From Spirochaetota bacterium (GTDB taxonomy: Bacteria; Spirochaetota; Spirochaetia; Treponematales; Rectinemataceae): DNA of 47,160 bases. The notes under the pieces are model-generated. The model did no database searches. It saw nothing but the letters and a program-made list of their open reading frames with translations, and was not told the DNA's origin. Below are positions 1 to 8,520 of the stretch, piece after piece; within the stretch, counting starts at the first letter, position 1; each line of letters opens with the position of its first letter. The stretch is taken from the NCBI GenBank assembly GCA_026398595.1, contig JAPLSO010000014.1:8336-55495 (forward strand), read 5' to 3'. The position numbers and the translations under genes were made by a program.

Positions 1-816
1 AACATCGATGGGGTTCCACAGGAACATGTAGCCGCAGACGCCGTTCTCGATGTACTCGGCCATCTCGGAGGGAAGTCCGAGGCCAGTGAGGGCGACCTTG
101 CCCTTGAGACCCTTGTCGGTGAGGACCTTTCCGGCCGCGGCGATGCCGACGGTCGTCGGGGCGATGATCACCTTGAGGTTGGGATAGGAGCGCAGGAGTC
201 CCTCGGTCTCGGAGACGGACTTGTCACGAAGGTCGTCGCCATAGGCTACCTTGACCAGCTTGATGTCCTTGAATTCGGGCTTGGCCAGCTCTTTCTTCAT
301 GAAGTCGATCCAGATGTTCTGGTTGGAAGCCTGGCTGGTCGCGGAGAGGATGGCGATTTCGCCTTTGCCGCCGGCCATATCCTTGGCGGCCTGGACCAGA
401 GTCTTGCCGATCTTCTCAGAGTCCGCCTGGTTGACATGGACAAGCCTGGCGGCGGGTTCGACCGAGGAGTCGAGGGAGAAGACCTTGATGCCGGCTGCCG
501 TGGCCTTCTTCAGGACGGGGGTCAGGGCGTTGTAGTCATTGCCTACGATGCAGATCGCGGCGACTTTCTGGGCAATCAGCTGCTCGATGATCTGGATCTG
601 GGCCTCGGCCGTCGGCAGATCGGGAGAGCGGAGGATGGCCTCAAAGCCCTGCTCCTCGATGCCGTTCTTGAAGCCTTCGAGCTGCTTCTCGCCATAGGGG
701 TTGCCCGTGTTCTTGAACACGATGGCGAACTTGGCCTTATCGGCGGCGAAAACAGCCCCGGGGAGAATCATTCCCGCGATCAGAAGGACCGCGGTCAGCG
801 CGATGAATTTTTTCAT
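1..816 (-). CDS. Sugar ABC transporter periplasmic substrate-binding protein (3' end beyond window)
   Basis: Periplasmic sugar-binding protein of the type-1 (ribose/rhamnose-binding-like) fold that delivers a sugar to the permeases encoded just upstream in the operon. The ATG at 814-816 is preceded by the ribosome site CCAAGGAGGC. The first ~24 residues are a signal peptide (MKKFIALTAVLLIAG...AVFA). Next comes the family-typical opening strand FAIVFKNTGNPYGEKQLEGF, then ICIVGNDYNALTPVL and FSLDSSVEPAARLVHVNQAD. The reading frame stays open to base 1, so the C-terminus (roughly 50-70 residues by family length) is missing only because the window ends. The order with the neighbours (isomerase-like enzyme, ATPase, two permeases, binding protein) resembles rhamnose/autoinducer-2-class transporters. 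The actual ligand cannot be read from sequence. Confidence 0.93.
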   Translation of the reverse strand, partial: MKKFIALTAVLLIAGMILPGAVFAADKAKFAIVFKNTGNPYGEKQLEGFKNGIEEQGFEAILRSPDLPTAEAQIQIIEQLIAQKVAAICIVGNDYNALTPVLKKATAAGIKVFSLDSSVEPAARLVHVNQADSEKIGKTLVQAAKDMAGGKGEIAILSATSQASNQNIWIDFMKKELAKPEFKDIKLVKVAYGDDLRDKSVSETEGLLRSYPNLKVIIAPTTVGIAAAGKVLTDKGLKGKVALTGLGLPSEMAEYIENGVCGYMFLWNPIDV

Positions 817-837
817 CACTGCCTCCTTGGAAAATAT

Positions 838-1863
838 TCAAACGCCCTTGGCCGCTGGGCTGGACGCCTTTGCGGGGATGGGCTTTTGATGCCGTTTGTT
901 GAAACGCAGGTTAAGGATCATCACGGAGACGATCAGTAAAGCTCCAAGAATGATCAAGAGGACCTGGGCCGAGATGTTGACGAGACCCAGTCCATAGTTC
1001 AGGAACCCGATGATGAGAATGGCGAGGAGGGGCCCCGTGAGACGGCCCTTGCCGCCCGACGTGGAAACCCCGCCCAGGACGACCATGGCGATCACGTCCA
1101 GCTCGTAGCCCGAAGCGACATTGGGTCGCGTTGAGCCCATGCGGGAGGTGAGAAAAAGGCCGGTAACCCCCGCCATGAGCCCTGTCAGGATCGAACTTAT
1201 GACGAGGACTTTGTTCGTCTCTATCCCTGAGTATCTGCATGCCGTGGCGTTGTTGCCCATGGCGAAGAGGGTGCGGCCGAACCGGGTCCTGTGGATGAGG
1301 ATGGCGAAGGCGGCGGCGCAGAGGGCGAAGGCGATGAGGATGAAAGGCACCTTGCCCACATAGCCCCAGGCAAGGAAGGAGAACCACTCGGGGAACTTGC
1401 CTGATGCCCTGTCCTCGAGGATGACGTAGGCGACGCCTCTGAAGATCGACATGGTGGCGAGGGTGATGATGGTCGGGGAGAGTTCCTTGAACTTGACGAT
1501 CATGAGCCCGTTGAAGAGGCCGCAGAACGAGCCGACGAGGATGCAGAGTACCATGGCCAGCGGCATGGGAAGACCAACGTTATAGGTCACGGCCATGATG
1601 ACTGAGGAGAGGGCGACCGTGGACGCTACGGACACGTCGATGTTCCCGAGGACGATGATCATCATCATGGTGGGGACGAGGAAGGCCTTGTCCAGGAAGT
1701 TCATCGGCGTATTCAGGAAGGTGTCAACTGAGAAATAGTAGGGCGAAAGGGAGGAGTTGACGATGTTGATGATGATGAACAGGAGGATCAGGAACCACTC
1801 CCATTGAAAAATGAAGCGTTTCCAGCTGAAGGGTTTTTCGATGGTGATCGTTCTTTCGCTCAT
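838..1863 (-). CDS. Sugar ABC transporter permease (RbsC/RhaP-Q family), second permease
   Basis: Inner-membrane permease of 341 aa belonging to the BPD_transp_2 family. The frame is open much further upstream, but the start at 1863 (MSERTITIEKPFSWKRF) is preferred. It lies 11 bp after the stop of the preceding permease, and the upstream extension is arginine-rich shadow sequence overlapping that gene. Many hydrophobic helices are visible, starting with FLILLFIIINIVNSSL and ending with VLLIILGALLIVSVMIL. The conserved cytoplasmic loop contains the EAA-like stretch YELDVIAMVVLGGVSTSGGKG, close to the version in the partner permease. The two permeases probably form a heterodimeric channel coupled to the ATPase encoded upstream. 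Confidence 0.93.
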   Translation of the reverse strand: MSERTITIEKPFSWKRFIFQWEWFLILLFIIINIVNSSLSPYYFSVDTFLNTPMNFLDKAFLVPTMMMIIVLGNIDVSVASTVALSSVIMAVTYNVGLPMPLAMVLCILVGSFCGLFNGLMIVKFKELSPTIITLATMSIFRGVAYVILEDRASGKFPEWFSFLAWGYVGKVPFILIAFALCAAAFAILIHRTRFGRTLFAMGNNATACRYSGIETNKVLVISSILTGLMAGVTGLFLTSRMGSTRPNVASGYELDVIAMVVLGGVSTSGGKGRLTGPLLAILIIGFLNYGLGLVNISAQVLLIILGALLIVSVMILNLRFNKRHQKPIPAKASSPAAKGV

Positions 1864-1874
1864 GGCTCTTCCCT

Positions 1875-2867
1875 TCAGATCGCGCGGCGGCGCAGGGCGG
1901 CCCGGTCGTTGCCGCGCTTGATCAGGATATTGGAGATGACGGCCAGGAGGATGACGACGCCCTGGATGGCCTGCTGCCAGAAGGGCGAGACATTGATGAG
2001 GGGAAGGGCGTTTGCGAGGATGCCGAAGAGGATGGAGCCCAGGAGGATGCCCGAGACCTTGCCCCTGCCGCCCGAGACGCTCACCCCGCCCAGGACGACA
2101 GCGGCGATGACGTTCATCTCGTAGCCTACGGCTGTGTCGCCTTGTGCCGAAGCGAACTTGCTCACCCAGAGAACGCCGGCGAGCCCCGCCAGGGCTCCCA
2201 TGGCGGCGTAGACGATAAGGACGATCTTCTTCCTCGGTATGCCGATGATGTCGGCTGTCGCGGGGTTGGATCCGATGGCATAGACAAACCTCCCCGTCCG
2301 CGTCTGGTTGATGAAGTACCAGTAGACGAGATAGATGCAGACGGCGATCACGACAAGGTTGTTGACTCCCAGGAAGGTCCCGGTCGAGATGTGCTTGAAG
2401 CCCGTCGACATCTGGTAGGAGCTTACCCACTTGCCCTTGGAGACGAGGTAGGTGGAGCCCCGGACGATGTTCATCAGGCGGAGGGAGGCGATGATGGGCA
2501 GGATGTTGAAATAGGCGACCAGGGTCCCGATTACGGCGCCGATGCCCAGGCCGATCGACATTGCCTGAAGAACCGACACGGTGGGCGAGATGTCCGCATG
2601 GACGCTTACGGTGAGGGAGCTGACCATGCCAGCGAAGGCCATGGTTGCCCCGATGGAGAGGTCGATGCCCCCGGTGAGGAGGACCATCATCATGCCCGTC
2701 GCCAGGATGCTCAGGATGGCCGTGTTGGTCAGGAGGTCGCGTAGGTTGCTCATAGTCAGGAACTTCGGGTTTCGGATCTGGAAGACGAGACAGAGGACGG
2801 CGATGAAGATGAGGAGGCCGAGTTCCCTGAAGCTTTCACTCCCCTTAGCCTTTATTTTGAGCTTCAT
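1875..2867 (-). CDS. Sugar ABC transporter permease (RbsC/RhaP-Q family), first permease
   Basis: Inner-membrane permease of 330 aa. The start (MKLKIKAKGSESFRELG) overlaps the stop of the ATPase gene by 4 bp (ATGA, 2864-2867), a sign of translational coupling. Hydrophobic segments run from LLIFIAVLCLVFQI to the C-terminal AIQGVVILLAVISNILI. The family loop VGYEMNVIAAVVLGGVSVSG sits near residues 245-265. It is homologous to, but distinct from, the next permease, as in transporters with two non-identical permeases. Confident as a monosaccharide permease; substrate unknown. Confidence 0.93.
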   Translation of the reverse strand: MKLKIKAKGSESFRELGLLIFIAVLCLVFQIRNPKFLTMSNLRDLLTNTAILSILATGMMMVLLTGGIDLSIGATMAFAGMVSSLTVSVHADISPTVSVLQAMSIGLGIGAVIGTLVAYFNILPIIASLRLMNIVRGSTYLVSKGKWVSSYQMSTGFKHISTGTFLGVNNLVVIAVCIYLVYWYFINQTRTGRFVYAIGSNPATADIIGIPRKKIVLIVYAAMGALAGLAGVLWVSKFASAQGDTAVGYEMNVIAAVVLGGVSVSGGRGKVSGILLGSILFGILANALPLINVSPFWQQAIQGVVILLAVISNILIKRGNDRAALRRRAI

Positions 2868-4384
2868 TCCGCCGCCTTCCCTTCTGCTTTTCCCTTGAGC
2901 ATCATCGATGCCTCGAGGATCTCGGCCTGGGTAGCTCCCTTCGTATCAAGAAGGGCCGAGACGCGGCCTTCCCGCATTACTACGATCCGGTCGCTCATGC
3001 CGAGGACTTCGAGCATCTCCGAGGACACCATGATGATGCCATAGCCGGAAGTGGTCAGGTTGTTCATGATCTTGTAGATGGCGGTCTTGGCACCCACGTC
3101 GACGCCCTTGGTCGGCTCGTCGAGGATGATCACCTTCAGCTCCCCTGTAAGCAACTTGGCTACGATCACTTTCTGCTGGTTGCCGCCCGACAGGGTGCCC
3201 ACCTTGTCGAAGACGGAGCCGGCCTTGACCTCGAGTTTCTCTCCTAGGGTCTTGGCCATTTCCCATTCCTTCTTCTCGTCCATGAGCCCAGCCTTGGTAA
3301 ACTTCTTGAGCGAAGAAAGGGTTATATTCTTCGAAAGCTCCCAATCGACGAGGAGGCCCTGCTTGAGCCTGTCCTCGGGCAGGTAGCCAATACCGGCGTC
3401 GATGGCATCGAAGGGACTCTTGATCGTAAGTTCCTTGCCCTGAAGCTTGATCGAGCCCGAATCGGGCGGGGCGATGCCGTAAAGGGATTCGCAGACTTCG
3501 GTGCGGCCCGCCCCCACGAGGCCCGTGAGGGCGAGGATCTCCCCTTTGCGCAGGAAGAAGGACACATCCTTGAAATAGCCCGTTCGCGAGAGGCATTCGA
3601 CTTTCAGCACTTCCTCGCCGATTTCCACCTTGCGGGGAGGAAAGAACTGGGTTATCTCGCGGCCGACCATGGCCATGACGATGTCATTCTGACTCACCTT
3701 GTCCAGGTCCCAGTCGCCCACATAGCAGCCGTCGCGCAGAATCGTGACTCGCGTGGCCAGTCGGTACATGTCCTCCAGCCTGTGGGAGATGAAGATGACC
3801 GAGACGCCGCGGTCCCGTAAGGCCTCGACAATCCTGTAGAGGTCGTCGCATTCGCGCTTGGAGAGGGGAGCCGTCGGCTCGTCCATGATGAGGATCTTGG
3901 CGTTGGAGGAGAGAGCTTTCGCTATCTCTACTATTTGCTGCTGGGCGACCGAGAGGCTGCCCATGACGGTCTGGGGCCCAAAATCGGCGTCGAGTTTGCC
4001 GAGGAGCTCGCCCGCGTCGCTGTTGAGCTTCTTCCAGTCTATCTTCCGGGTCAGAGGGTTGATTTTCTCATGGCCGAGGAAGATGTTTTCAGTGACGGAG
4101 AGATCGGGAAAGCAGGTGACGTGCTGGTAGATAGCCGCTATGCCGAGGCGCTGGGAATCGAGGGGGTTGCGGATCGTCACGGACTTGCCCTCGATGCGTA
4201 TCTCCCCTGAGTCGGGCTGGTACACACCGGTGATGATCTTGATGAAAGTGGACTTTCCCGCTCCGTTCTCGCCCATAAGCGCGTGTATCTGTCCTTTTTC
4301 GAGACGGAAGTGCACGTCGTCGAGCGCCTTTACGCCCGGGAAGGTCTTGGAGATATGGTCCAGCTCCAGTATGTACTCGGACAT
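2864..4384 (-). CDS. Sugar ABC transporter ATP-binding protein, two fused nucleotide-binding domains
   Basis: Cytoplasmic ATPase of 506 aa (RbsA/XylG/RhaT class) that powers the two downstream permeases. The start at 4384 gives the family N-terminus MSEYILELDHISKTFPGVKAL and lies 14 bp after the isomerase-like gene. The longer frame upstream is a shadow of that gene. The N-terminal domain has Walker A GENGAGKST, a signature-like SVAQQQIVEIAKAL and Walker B ILIMDEPTAPL. The C-terminal domain has the degenerate Walker A usual for this family (TGLVGAGRTE), the signature LSGGNQQKVIVAKLL and Walker B VIILDEPTKGVDVG. Length and architecture are normal for duplicated monosaccharide ATPases. Confidence 0.95.
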   Translation of the reverse strand: MSEYILELDHISKTFPGVKALDDVHFRLEKGQIHALMGENGAGKSTFIKIITGVYQPDSGEIRIEGKSVTIRNPLDSQRLGIAAIYQHVTCFPDLSVTENIFLGHEKINPLTRKIDWKKLNSDAGELLGKLDADFGPQTVMGSLSVAQQQIVEIAKALSSNAKILIMDEPTAPLSKRECDDLYRIVEALRDRGVSVIFISHRLEDMYRLATRVTILRDGCYVGDWDLDKVSQNDIVMAMVGREITQFFPPRKVEIGEEVLKVECLSRTGYFKDVSFFLRKGEILALTGLVGAGRTEVCESLYGIAPPDSGSIKLQGKELTIKSPFDAIDAGIGYLPEDRLKQGLLVDWELSKNITLSSLKKFTKAGLMDEKKEWEMAKTLGEKLEVKAGSVFDKVGTLSGGNQQKVIVAKLLTGELKVIILDEPTKGVDVGAKTAIYKIMNNLTTSGYGIIMVSSEMLEVLGMSDRIVVMREGRVSALLDTKGATQAEILEASMMLKGKAEGKAAE

Positions 4385-4398
4385 GCTCACTCCCTCGT

Positions 4399-5820
4399 TC
4401 AACAGACTCGCCGGCATGCGATGCCCAGAAGGACGGCCAGCTTTTCGATCGAGCCGGCGACGTGGCCTGTACCGATGGCGCAGTGGTGGGCGGGGCCGGC
4501 CTTGGACCAGGCGTCGGCGAATTCCCTCGCCGGAATGGGAAACCTGTATCGGCTGTTGGTATTGCCTATCTTCAGCGTAGGGCCGGGAACGGCTTCGCCC
4601 TCCGCGACGAGGAGAAAGGTCTTTCCACCGGGGCCCTGTACTACCGAGAGAAGGGTGGCCGGGCCTTGCCGCACGCTCATCTGGATGGAGAGGCCCTTGC
4701 CGGGTTTGCCGTGGTAGAGGGGAAGAGGGACGAGTCCGACACTGCCCTCGGCTATACCGGGATGGGCCGGGCCGTCGTGGCCCAGGAGGACGACGTCGGA
4801 TTCGAAGTCCATTAAATAGAACTCTGAAAAAGAGCCGCCCGCGCCCAGTTCGTCCATGATCTTCATGGCGACGACGTTCTTGACCTCGCACTCGCCGGCC
4901 ACGGGTACATGGTGGGCGGTGAGGAGGGTGTTACCCGCGATCACAGAAGTGATGATGTTCTCGTGTTCGTTGCCGCTCACGCCTTCGTAGTAGTAGGCGA
5001 GGGCACCCAGTCCGCGTTCCGCGACGAGCTTGTCGAGGGCGCAGGAAGTGAGAGCGGCCTGCCTGAGTTCAGCCTTCTCGCATCCGGGGGAGATGTCGAA
5101 CTCGGCATCGAACTGCCGCAGTTTGATCTCGACCTCGGGATCGGCCACGCGATCCCTGAGCTGTTTGAGGTAATCCATCTCGAGAATGTCGAAGTGGCTG
5201 CCGAAGACCGTCGCCAGCCTCGTCACGTCGGTGTAGACATCGAGCATGCCTGCGTAATAGTGGCCCAGGATGCCGACGCGCATGTCGCGCAAGGCGGCCT
5301 TGGCCGAGGCAGCAGCTGTCCACGTTCCGATCTCCGCCCAGGCCGTTTCGTCGTCAAGCCAGCCCGTGACGATATCATAGGTGATGCCGGCGTTGTTGAA
5401 GACATTGGCCAGTTCGGGGACGCAGCAGGCCTGGCAGTGGGCGAGCCACTCGCCGGTCATCAGTCCCCGATCTCCCAGGGCGTTGAACTTCTCATAGTCG
5501 ATGCGTTTCTCGGGCTGGAGGTTGAGGATGAGGACGGGGAGGCCGGTCTGGAGTGCCACAGGCAGAACGGTGTGGGAGAGCGCGTAGGTCGAAACATAGA
5601 GGAAGAGAACGTCGACCCGGGCTTCCCTGAAGATCAGGGAAGCCTTACGCGCCTTCTCGGGATCATCGATCAGCCCGGCGTCCGTCACATCGGCTCCGAG
5701 TTCGGCCAGCCCCTTCGAGATCCTCCGCTGGTAGCCCTCGAGCCGCTGTTTGAGGCCCGGGAACTGCGGCCAGTAGGTGTCGAGTCCGATGCCGAAAAGC
5801 CCGATCCTCGCGCTCATCAT
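4399..5820 (-). CDS. L-fucose/L-arabinose isomerase-family protein
   Basis: 473-aa protein related to the FucI/AraA ketol-isomerase fold. Visible family features are an N-terminal Rossmann-like opening (ARIGLFGIGLDTYWPQFPG), a central ALAYYYEGVSG and GNTLLTAHHVPVAGECEV region, and a C-terminal barrel segment with LGHDGPAHPG. Acidic and histidine residues in these stretches are candidate metal and substrate ligands. It is the first gene of the sugar-transport operon. The start is ATG 5818-5820 or the adjacent ATG at 5817, with a GAGGG ribosome site just upstream. The operon suggests conversion of the imported aldose or a related sugar. The family contains many uncharacterised members, so a specific substrate would be a guess. 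Confidence 0.85.
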   Translation of the reverse strand: MMSARIGLFGIGLDTYWPQFPGLKQRLEGYQRRISKGLAELGADVTDAGLIDDPEKARKASLIFREARVDVLFLYVSTYALSHTVLPVALQTGLPVLILNLQPEKRIDYEKFNALGDRGLMTGEWLAHCQACCVPELANVFNNAGITYDIVTGWLDDETAWAEIGTWTAAASAKAALRDMRVGILGHYYAGMLDVYTDVTRLATVFGSHFDILEMDYLKQLRDRVADPEVEIKLRQFDAEFDISPGCEKAELRQAALTSCALDKLVAERGLGALAYYYEGVSGNEHENIITSVIAGNTLLTAHHVPVAGECEVKNVVAMKIMDELGAGGSFSEFYLMDFESDVVLLGHDGPAHPGIAEGSVGLVPLPLYHGKPGKGLSIQMSVRQGPATLLSVVQGPGGKTFLLVAEGEAVPGPTLKIGNTNSRYRFPIPAREFADAWSKAGPAHHCAIGTGHVAGSIEKLAVLLGIACRRVC

Positions 5821-5836
5821 GTACCCTCAGCCCATA

Positions 5837-5864
5837 AGTATAAACCCTTCTGGATTTCCGGCAA
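5837..5864 (-). promoter_or_regulatory. Promoter of the sugar operon
   Basis: Read on the minus strand: -35 TTGCCG (5864-5859), 16-bp spacer, -10 TATACT (5842-5837). This predicts transcription starting near 5830, about 10 nt before the isomerase-like gene, with its GAGGG ribosome site right at the 5' end of the message. The divergent araC-type promoter lies about 100 bp away, so the 180-bp gap is the likely binding region for that regulator. Confidence 0.6.
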
Positions 5865-5963
5865 TGGACTTTTCAGGCCGGCGGATGGAGAATTCTGCAA
5901 GGTCTTAAGGGGCGTGGAGGAAGACGTAGGGTTGTCGCGGGCGCCTCAGGCGGATGAAAAAAG

Positions 5964-5992
5964 TTGCCAACAGGGCTTTACCGGGGTATAAA
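5964..5992 (+). promoter_or_regulatory. Promoter of the AraC-type regulator gene
   Basis: -35 TTGCCA (5964-5969), 17-bp spacer, -10 TATAAA (5987-5992). The predicted transcription start is about 5999-6001. The ATG at 5992 therefore falls inside the -10 box and is unlikely to be translated. The ATG at 6001 would be at or next to the mRNA 5' end. Confidence 0.6.
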
Positions 5993-6000
5993 TGAAGACG

Positions 6001-6991
6001 ATGCAGTCCAAGGATTCAACCAGCATGTCGAGCTTCTTCAAGTACCTCACGTACAGCAAGGAGGACGAGACCTGGCAGATGGTCTGTACCGACGCCGGCA
6101 CGACGGTCGTACCCCCGTACACGATCTATCCGCCCAACAAGGACGGTCACCCCAGGGCTTTCCAGTACGTCGCCGTGGGTCGCACCCTCAACGAGTACCA
6201 GATGATCTACGTGACGGACGGCCAGGGGATCGGACGGCCACCCCAGGGCTTTCCAGCATGTCGCCGTCGGCCGCACCCTCACCGAATACCAGATCATCTA
6301 CGTGACGGACGGCCAGGGGATCTTCGAAACCCAGGGCCGGACTTGGGAGGTCAAGCCGGGCTCCCTCCTCCTCGTCTTCCCCGGGGTGCGCCACCATTAC
6401 AAGCCCCTCTACGAGGTAGGGTGGACCGAGTACTGGGTCGGCTTCCGGGGGAGGTATTTCGATACCCTTGTCGAGCAGGGCTTCCTTTCGCCAGCGCGAT
6501 CCTTCTTCGAGATCGGCCTCCAGGACTCCGTCCTTGAGAGCTTTTCCCAGGTTCTCGACGAAGTGAGGGACCAGAAACCCCTCTACCAGATCAAGGTATC
6601 CGCCAAAATACTGGTCCTCATCGCCGAACTCCTCGCCGCCGAGCGCAGGAAGGTCCAGCCCAGCCATTCCGAACAGCTGGTCGAAAAGGCCAAGTTCTTG
6701 ATGGAAGAAAACATTTACGGGGACATCGATCTCAAGGGCATCGCGGATAAGCTCGGCGTCTCGACCTCACGCCTCAACGAGGTCTTCAAGACCTATACGG
6801 CTATGACTCCCTACCAATACTACATCCATATAAAGCTTCACATGGCCAAGGTCCTTCTGGAACAGGGGGGCCTGTCGGTCAAGGAGGTCGCGTTCCGCCT
6901 CGGCTTCGAGGATCAGTATCATTTTTCGAGACTGTTCAAGAACAAGACGGGCATAGCACCCTCGAACTGGAAGTCCTTCGTCTACGAATGA
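6001..6991 (+). pseudogene. AraC-family transcriptional regulator, frame broken by a 91-bp tandem duplication
   Basis: An AraC-type activator with an N-terminal cupin sugar-sensing domain and a C-terminal double helix-turn-helix. The N-terminal part (MQSKDSTSMSSFFKYLTYSK...) reads in one frame to ~6231. The rest (FETQGRTWEVKPGSLLLVFP through ...GIAPSNWKSFVYE) reads in the next frame. Between them a 91-bp segment is present twice (6141-6231 and 6232-6322). 91 is not a multiple of 3, so the frame is lost. Removing one copy gives 300 codons (299 aa), the usual AraC length. The HTH region includes LKGIADKLGVSTSRLNEVFK and VKEVAFRLGFEDQYHFSRLF. A GTG at 6302 could still start a 229-aa product lacking part of the cupin. 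Divergence from the sugar operon suggests it regulated that operon. Confidence 0.8.
6141..6322 (+). repeat. 91-bp imperfect tandem duplication inside the araC-type gene
   Basis: Two head-to-tail copies (6141-6231, 6232-6322) differ at 8 of 91 positions by eye. The encoded peptide differs at three residues (Y/H, N/T, M/I), and the other changes are silent. Both copies end in GCCAGGGGATC. The divergence argues against a very recent replication slip. Confidence 0.9.
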
Positions 6992-7002
6992 AGTCTTTTG
7001 GG

Positions 7003-8520
7003 TTATCGCAGCCTGTCGAACGTTTCGCTCAGGAGCTTCTCGAGGTAGAGCAGTTCTCGCCCGCTCAGCCCTGAGCCGAACCTGGCCTGACTGGTGCCCG
7101 CCTCGATGCCCAGCTCCTTGGTTGCCACACCTTGAAACTGCATTCTGGAGGGGATGCATTTTATCGGACCCACATCGGCCAGCGGCCAGGTGGAGAGCTT
7201 CTCGACGCCGAATAAGGTCGTCCGAATGGAGAGTTTGTCCCTGGTGATGGAAAGCTCTCGCGTCGAGAGCGAAGGGCCTAGGGCTGTCTTCACGAGGTAG
7301 ATGCCGATTCCCCAGAAGGGGACGCTGAAGACGGTATAGAAGAAGGGGGCCTCCATCCGTATGGCCATGAAGGTCCAAAAGGCGACAAAGCCTATCCAGA
7401 CAGTCGAAAAGCCGCGTAGGGAATGCGAAGAGCCTTTAAGGCCAGCAGGCGGGATGGTCACCTTGAGGTTTTCCCCGCTGGTCTCGATCCGCACTTTCGA
7501 GTCCTCGGGCAGGGTATTCGGATATTCGGGCCCCCAGAGCTTGGCTGGTTCCGACGGCGCCAATGCCCGCGCCTGCCTGAAAGAAACCGACTGGGCCGCC
7601 GGCGAAATATCGTCACGGAGCAGAGTAGCCGCCCTGGACGCCGACAGATCCCTTCGCAGGACATCAGGCTCGAGCCAGGACGAAAGGAGTGCGGATAATC
7701 CAGCCGAAAGTTCCACAATTCCGGAAAGGTCGACCTTGAGGGCTCTTGTAGGCAGCTCCGAAGGATTCCTGCCCGTGAGAAGGAAGACTGCCGTGGCGGC
7801 CGCCCCGTAGAGATCGGAGCGGTGGCTGGCCCTTCCCGCGACCTGCTCGAGGGGGATGTAGCCCGCCGTACCCACAAGGGTCGCCCCGGGGTAGAGGGCC
7901 GTGTGCACGGCATCCTGGACCCCCGAGAAGTCGACGAGGGCGATGGAGCCGTCGGACTTGAGGACGATGTTGCGCGGATTGATGTCCCTGTGGACGATGG
8001 GGGGGCGTAGGGACCCCAGATAGGCGAGGACATCACAGAGCTGGGCCATCATCCCTTCCACCTCTGCCTCGGAGAATTTTCTGCCCGATTTGACGATCTT
8101 CTCGAGGTCCTGGCCGTCTACCCTCTCCATGGCCAGGACGAGACGGAGCTTGCCATCGGATTCGGATTCGAAACTTCCAAGATAGGCCGGGATCGTGGGA
8201 TGGGAGAGGTGGCGGAGGGCCTCGGCCTCCCTCCTGAAAACATCAACGGCTCCCCAGGAGGAGGTCTCCGAAAGGTCGAGTATCTTGAGGACGACTTCGG
8301 GGCCGGCCTGGCCCGAGGCGGCGTCTTCGCCCGAGGCGGCGCCTTCGCCCGAGGCGGCGTCTTCGCCCGAGGCGGCGCCTTCGCCCGAGGCGGCGCCTTC
8401 GCCCGGGGCGGCGCCTCCACACGAGGCGCCATGAGTCCTCGCGAGCCAGGTGGAGGCCGATGGACCACGCCCCAGCTCCTCGATCAGGGTATAGGAGCCC
8501 AGACTCTCGCCCGCTTTCAC
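7003..8520 (-). CDS. Hanks-type Ser/Thr protein kinase with membrane segments
   Basis: 505-aa kinase. The GTG start (8520-8518) overlaps the TPR gene's TGA by 4 bp. The kinase domain occupies residues ~8-300: glycine loop LGRGPSASTWLA, ATP-binding lysine in EVVLKILDL, catalytic loop HRDINPRN and metal-binding DFSGVQD (Ser replaces Gly of DFG). TLVGTAGYIPLEQ fits the activation segment. Between glycine loop and lysine is an Ala/Ser/Gly/Asp/Glu linker encoded by six 18-bp repeats. C-terminal to the kinase are two hydrophobic stretches (VWIGFVAFWTFMAI and FYTVFSVPFWGIGIYLV), then a ~100-residue domain I do not recognise. Probably membrane-anchored with the kinase domain cytoplasmic. The upstream TPR protein is a natural partner or scaffold. 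Confidence 0.88.
   Translation of the reverse strand: MKAGESLGSYTLIEELGRGPSASTWLARTHGASCGGAAPGEGAASGEGAASGEDAASGEGAASGEDAASGQAGPEVVLKILDLSETSSWGAVDVFRREAEALRHLSHPTIPAYLGSFESESDGKLRLVLAMERVDGQDLEKIVKSGRKFSEAEVEGMMAQLCDVLAYLGSLRPPIVHRDINPRNIVLKSDGSIALVDFSGVQDAVHTALYPGATLVGTAGYIPLEQVAGRASHRSDLYGAAATAVFLLTGRNPSELPTRALKVDLSGIVELSAGLSALLSSWLEPDVLRRDLSASRAATLLRDDISPAAQSVSFRQARALAPSEPAKLWGPEYPNTLPEDSKVRIETSGENLKVTIPPAGLKGSSHSLRGFSTVWIGFVAFWTFMAIRMEAPFFYTVFSVPFWGIGIYLVKTALGPSLSTRELSITRDKLSIRTTLFGVEKLSTWPLADVGPIKCIPSRMQFQGVATKELGIEAGTSQARFGSGLSGRELLYLEKLLSETFDRLR
8311..8418 (-). repeat. Six 18-bp tandem repeats within the kinase gene
   Basis: Units of GCCCGAGGCGGCGYCTTC (plus-strand reading) begin at 8311, 8329, 8347, 8365, 8383 and 8401. 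Only the last unit carries further substitutions. They encode alternating SGEDAA/SGEGAA hexapeptides between the glycine loop and the ATP-binding lysine. The frame is preserved for any copy number, so the locus can vary in length without breaking the gene. Confidence 0.92.

Noticed and set aside
4909-5991. Long plus-strand open frame (360 codons) opposite the isomerase gene
   Set aside because: Antisense shadow of a confident gene, and it runs across the divergent promoter region.
5992-5994. ATG at 5992 as start of the araC-type gene
   Set aside because: It falls inside the predicted -10 box TATAAA; 6001 or 6025 are better starts.
8311-8418. Tandem repeat tract resembling a CRISPR array
   Set aside because: Units are directly adjacent with no spacers, keep an 18-bp coding period and lie inside a kinase gene.
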